From NCBI RefSeq assembly GCF_000020585.3, contig NC_011138.3, positions 3,230,504 to 3,294,503 of the forward strand: DNA of 64,000 nucleotides, given 5' to 3'. A model generated the notes under the pieces. It worked only from the letters and a program-made list of their open reading frames with translations. It ran no database searches and was not told the DNA's origin. This stretch comes from Alteromonas mediterranea DE. GTDB taxonomy: Bacteria; Pseudomonadota; Gammaproteobacteria; Enterobacterales; Alteromonadaceae. A program made the position numbers and the translations under genes. How positions within the stretch are numbered: the stretch's first letter is position 1; each line of letters begins with the position of its first letter. Below, in pieces: positions 61,442 through 64,000 of the stretch.

Positions 61442-62151
61442 ACATGTTTACACAGCTATCACAGAAATTTGGTAACTGTAAGGATGCGTCCAAGGGTGCC
61501 CGCCTAACTGGCGGGATGCACACCCGCCCCGTGGGTTTCGACATGGGGGTTTATTACAACGGTGAACTTTTATTTGTTGTAGATCAAAACGACACGGTGA
61601 CGTTTAAAGTCACCCTCGATCAAACCAACGAACATAAGTTCAGCCGTATCCGCAGCGCGTTCCGTAACTACGGAACTCTCTGCATGCACCACAACTTGGA
61701 AAAAAGCCAACGCGTTAAGCACTACACGTGCCCATATCGTTATAAAGGTGTACGCATTGCCGATGGGGTTCAAGTAACCCCTAAAGGCGAAGTGCTTGTA
61801 GCGGCCCAGGACCCAGAACGAATAATCAACGAGTCACAGCGTACGGAACTTAATCAGAATATCCGCAAAACAACCGATGATATATGGGCCTATATCCAAC
61901 TGGCGTGGACCCACGATCACGGCCGCTATTGCCCATATATAGAACTAGAAAGTGACGTAAAAAACCTACCTTCTGGGTTTGAGGCCCTAGAACGACTCTT
62001 AGATGGGCACATAAATAATGACGACGTCGTTGCTGTTATGCGCCACTACTACGCTTTTAATGGCAAAGATTGTGTTAAGCAGGCCCTGAATAAATACAAA
62101 CGTGAGTACATGGTCGCTTACGGTATTGAACAATTTAAGGAGATCAAATGA
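61438..62151 (+). CDS. Hypothetical protein, 237 aa
   Basis: 237 residues, ATGA overlap with the VWA gene and the next gene, so part of the same operon. Mixed alpha-beta, with a central FRNYGTLCMHHNLEKSQ and a PYRYKGVRIADGVQVTP segment. No motif recognised. Likely works with the MoxR/VWA pair by context. Confidence 0.6.
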   Translation: MNMFTQLSQKFGNCKDASKGARLTGGMHTRPVGFDMGVYYNGELLFVVDQNDTVTFKVTLDQTNEHKFSRIRSAFRNYGTLCMHHNLEKSQRVKHYTCPYRYKGVRIADGVQVTPKGEVLVAAQDPERIINESQRTELNQNIRKTTDDIWAYIQLAWTHDHGRYCPYIELESDVKNLPSGFEALERLLDGHINNDDVVAVMRHYYAFNGKDCVKQALNKYKREYMVAYGIEQFKEIK

Positions 62152-62846
62152 CCTTATCTAAACAAAACAAAGTTACCATCATGGGACGTGTAGTAAAAGC
62201 ACTGTTCGATCAGGCTTTCAAAGACGCCGAAATTAAACTCAACGACGCCGCAAAAGAAATGCGCGAAGCTTCACAAAAAGCATTCGAAAACATAAAGGCC
62301 TGTGCTCCGAATAGCTTAAAAGACTTTATGTCGGCTAAAAGAGCATACATATGGGATATTAAAGACTGCCCCGGTTCACCCAACACTGTCTATTATGCAG
62401 ACTTTGAAGGGGTATCGGCCTACCATTTTTCGTTGAGCCTTGAAAATAATCTGATGAACGGTTTTTTAGTTAACCCAAACACAAACGAAATACTTTGTGA
62501 CCGTGAATTTCTATCACGCTACAACACCGTGTATGAAGAAGCGAAAAACCTAGCAGCAGACCTGAAACAAACTGCAGAAAAGACAGAGTTGATATTATCA
62601 TCAGTATCTACGCTTAACCAGTTGCTTGAAACCTGGCCTGCAGCTCGGACTTCTGTCCCTCGTGAAATGTTCGCTATAGAAGAAGCCCGTAAAGCGCGAG
62701 AAAAGGAACGCCGCGAGCAGGCAAAGCGCGAGCGCGTATTACGCGAGCAAAAGCGTAAGCTTGAACTCGAAGAAAAACTACAAGATATCTCAGATCTAGA
62801 TACTCGTATCTTTGCGGCGTCGTTAGCGGGTGACTTAGATGGCTAA
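62148..62846 (+). CDS. Hypothetical protein with C-terminal coiled coil, 232 aa
   Basis: 232 residues. N-terminal helices (KALFDQAFKDAEIKLNDAAK), a central alpha-beta part, and a strongly charged coiled coil at about 175-215 (REQAKRERVLREQKRKLELE). AAGGAG precedes the ATG. Unrecognised. Confidence 0.6.
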   Translation: MTLSKQNKVTIMGRVVKALFDQAFKDAEIKLNDAAKEMREASQKAFENIKACAPNSLKDFMSAKRAYIWDIKDCPGSPNTVYYADFEGVSAYHFSLSLENNLMNGFLVNPNTNEILCDREFLSRYNTVYEEAKNLAADLKQTAEKTELILSSVSTLNQLLETWPAARTSVPREMFAIEEARKAREKERREQAKRERVLREQKRKLELEEKLQDISDLDTRIFAASLAGDLDG

Positions 62847-63138
62847 TCTCGCACCTAAGTCCGTCACTATTACCCCTAACGGCAGCTATGTCGAAGTGGA
62901 AATGGACGGACATGACATATCGGAAATGATCGCTGAACTCGAAGATATGGGCTGGTCGGCTGCGGACGCTGCTGACCATTTCGATCACACTGATTTATTA
63001 GACTTCATTGACAGCCAACACATAGCTGACAATTTTGAAACTCATATCTGCGATAAAGACTGGATACTCAACCATGTGATGGATTACCTAGACCAAGACG
63101 ATTTAGCCAACTTATTATTAGGCAACGAGGTAGCATGA
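62839..63138 (+). CDS. Hypothetical acidic protein, 99 aa
   Basis: 99 residues, very acidic (pattern of D/E throughout, DIPLDQDDL-like helices). Overlaps the polymerase start as ATGA. The composition suits a polymerase-associated or DNA-mimic protein, but nothing is recognised. Confidence 0.6.
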   Translation: MANLAPKSVTITPNGSYVEVEMDGHDISEMIAELEDMGWSAADAADHFDHTDLLDFIDSQHIADNFETHICDKDWILNHVMDYLDQDDLANLLLGNEVA

Positions 63139-64000
63139 TCGACGTAACCTTAGACTGGGAGACGTATTTCGACTCCCAGTACAATATAAAAAAACTAGGT
63201 ACTATGGCCTACGTCCGAGATCCTAGGTTCCAGATTCTAGGCGCTTCGATGAAGGTCGAACACGAAGATACCCGCTGGTATACGCCCAATGAAATAGATG
63301 TGCTTGTTGAAGAACTTAAAAGCCTAGAAGCATCCAACGGCGTACGCCTTATAGGCCAAAACACCAAGTTCGACGGACTAATTTTAGCTGAGAAGCACAA
63401 TTTCATCCCCTCTTATTACTGCGACACCATGGCAATGGCCAAAGGACTATGGCCGCACCATAAATCAGACCTGGACTCGTTAACCAAACGACTGTTCCCT
63501 AACGACAAATCTAAGCACAAAGGAACTGAGCTCGAGTCATTTAAAGGTAAAACCTACGAAGACATCGAAGCCGATGGCACAGAACAAATATTGATCCAGT
63601 ACGGTGTGCAAGATTCCGATATTACCTACGAGTCTTTCAAACAGATGGAACAGTGGTATCCCAAACCAGAAATGGACATAATAGATATGACAGTGCGCAT
63701 GTTCTGTGACCCTGTCTTTGTACTTGATACATCTCTTATGGACCGCGTTGCCGTAGAAGCAACCAAAGAGAAAGAATCAGTCATACAAACGGCTATCGAT
63801 TTCGTCAACTCAGATGAAATAAAAGCCAGACGATTGATGATAAATGGGGAACTACAAGCGATATCCCCTAAAACATTCTCTAGTAATAAAGAATTCCCGT
63901 TGTTGCTTGAATCACTTGGTATGGATATACCGATGAAAAAAAGCCCAACAACAGGGAAGCAAACCCCGGCGCTCGGTAAAAACGACGTACCGTATATAAA
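63135..64000 (+). CDS. Family A DNA polymerase, N-terminal part (runs off the window)
   Basis: 288 codons visible. The N-terminal 3'-5' exonuclease shows all three motifs: LDWETY (Exo I), IGQNTKFDGLIL (Exo II) and QDSDITYESF (Exo III), followed by the start of a palm/thumb region. This is the layout of T7/N4-type phage DNA polymerases. The polymerase motifs lie beyond the right edge. It overlaps the previous gene by 4 bp. Confidence 0.82.
   Translation, partial: MIDVTLDWETYFDSQYNIKKLGTMAYVRDPRFQILGASMKVEHEDTRWYTPNEIDVLVEELKSLEASNGVRLIGQNTKFDGLILAEKHNFIPSYYCDTMAMAKGLWPHHKSDLDSLTKRLFPNDKSKHKGTELESFKGKTYEDIEADGTEQILIQYGVQDSDITYESFKQMEQWYPKPEMDIIDMTVRMFCDPVFVLDTSLMDRVAVEATKEKESVIQTAIDFVNSDEIKARRLMINGELQAISPKTFSSNKEFPLLLESLGMDIPMKKSPTTGKQTPALGKNDVPYI

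Noticed and set aside
1..64000. Phage integrase, CRISPR array or restriction-modification genes
   Set aside because: None found on either strand within the window; an integrase may lie beyond the right edge.

Overview
The window joins about 11.3 kb of bacterial chromosome to at least 52.6 kb of a temperate, tailed (podovirus-type) phage that runs off the right edge. The host part looks like a marine gammaproteobacterium, most likely of the Alteromonas group. The conserved block ygfB-pepP-ubiH-ubiI (minus strand) sits next to a 6S RNA gene (ssrS), an arrangement typical of Gammaproteobacteria. The species guess is inference.

Host region (1-11,330): the end of a LysR regulator, a lactate-permease-type transporter with a terminator, a DHH phosphoesterase, a Tat-like-signal M24 peptidase, an EamA permease, the ubiquinone/pepP/ygfB operon and 6S RNA. 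The phage starts within about 150 bp downstream of the 6S RNA.

Phage left end (11,390-13,150): direct repeats, a DEDDh exonuclease, a tiny ORF, a bidirectional terminator and a LexA-fold repressor that appears to lack the autocleavage serine. Late genes (13,151-46,784, all minus except one inserted plus-strand gene at 35,700): lysis (coiled-coil tail-anchored protein, M15 endolysin, 3TM holin), spike and fibres, a J-like tip protein, a 2,149-aa virion protein with an HEFGH metalloprotease motif, ejection-type proteins, adaptor proteins, N4-gp56-type capsid, scaffold, portal, a DUF3310 protein, large terminase carrying a class 3-like intein with a LAGLIDADG endonuclease, and small terminase. 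Early genes (47,248-64,000, plus strand): small proteins, an 0.8-kb AT-rich non-coding stretch that may be an origin, then the most striking part of the window.

Between 50,689 and 57,781 lie 43 micro-genes of 42-98 codons (one a pseudogene), nearly all overlapping by 1-32 bp. About 41 share one hidden pattern despite almost no pairwise identity: an N-terminal hydrophobic strand, usually a Pro-Val/Ile turn, then an amphipathic helix of the type h-x-x-I-h-x-K-L-G/S/C, and often a C-terminal P-x-I/V-x-Y or EYY tail. I do not recognise this family. It looks like a massively expanded, rapidly diverging set of small phage effectors. Downstream follow more small genes, a MoxR-type ATPase with a VWA/metallopeptidase partner (as in N4-like phages), uncharacterised genes, and the start of a family A DNA polymerase.

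The phage is tied together by a 17-bp palindrome, TATAATCAWTGATTATA and variants, found 13 times in non-coding DNA directly upstream of its transcription units and before the repressor gene. It overlaps likely -10 boxes and is best read as the repressor operator, built into each promoter. No integrase, tRNA or CRISPR array was seen in the window.
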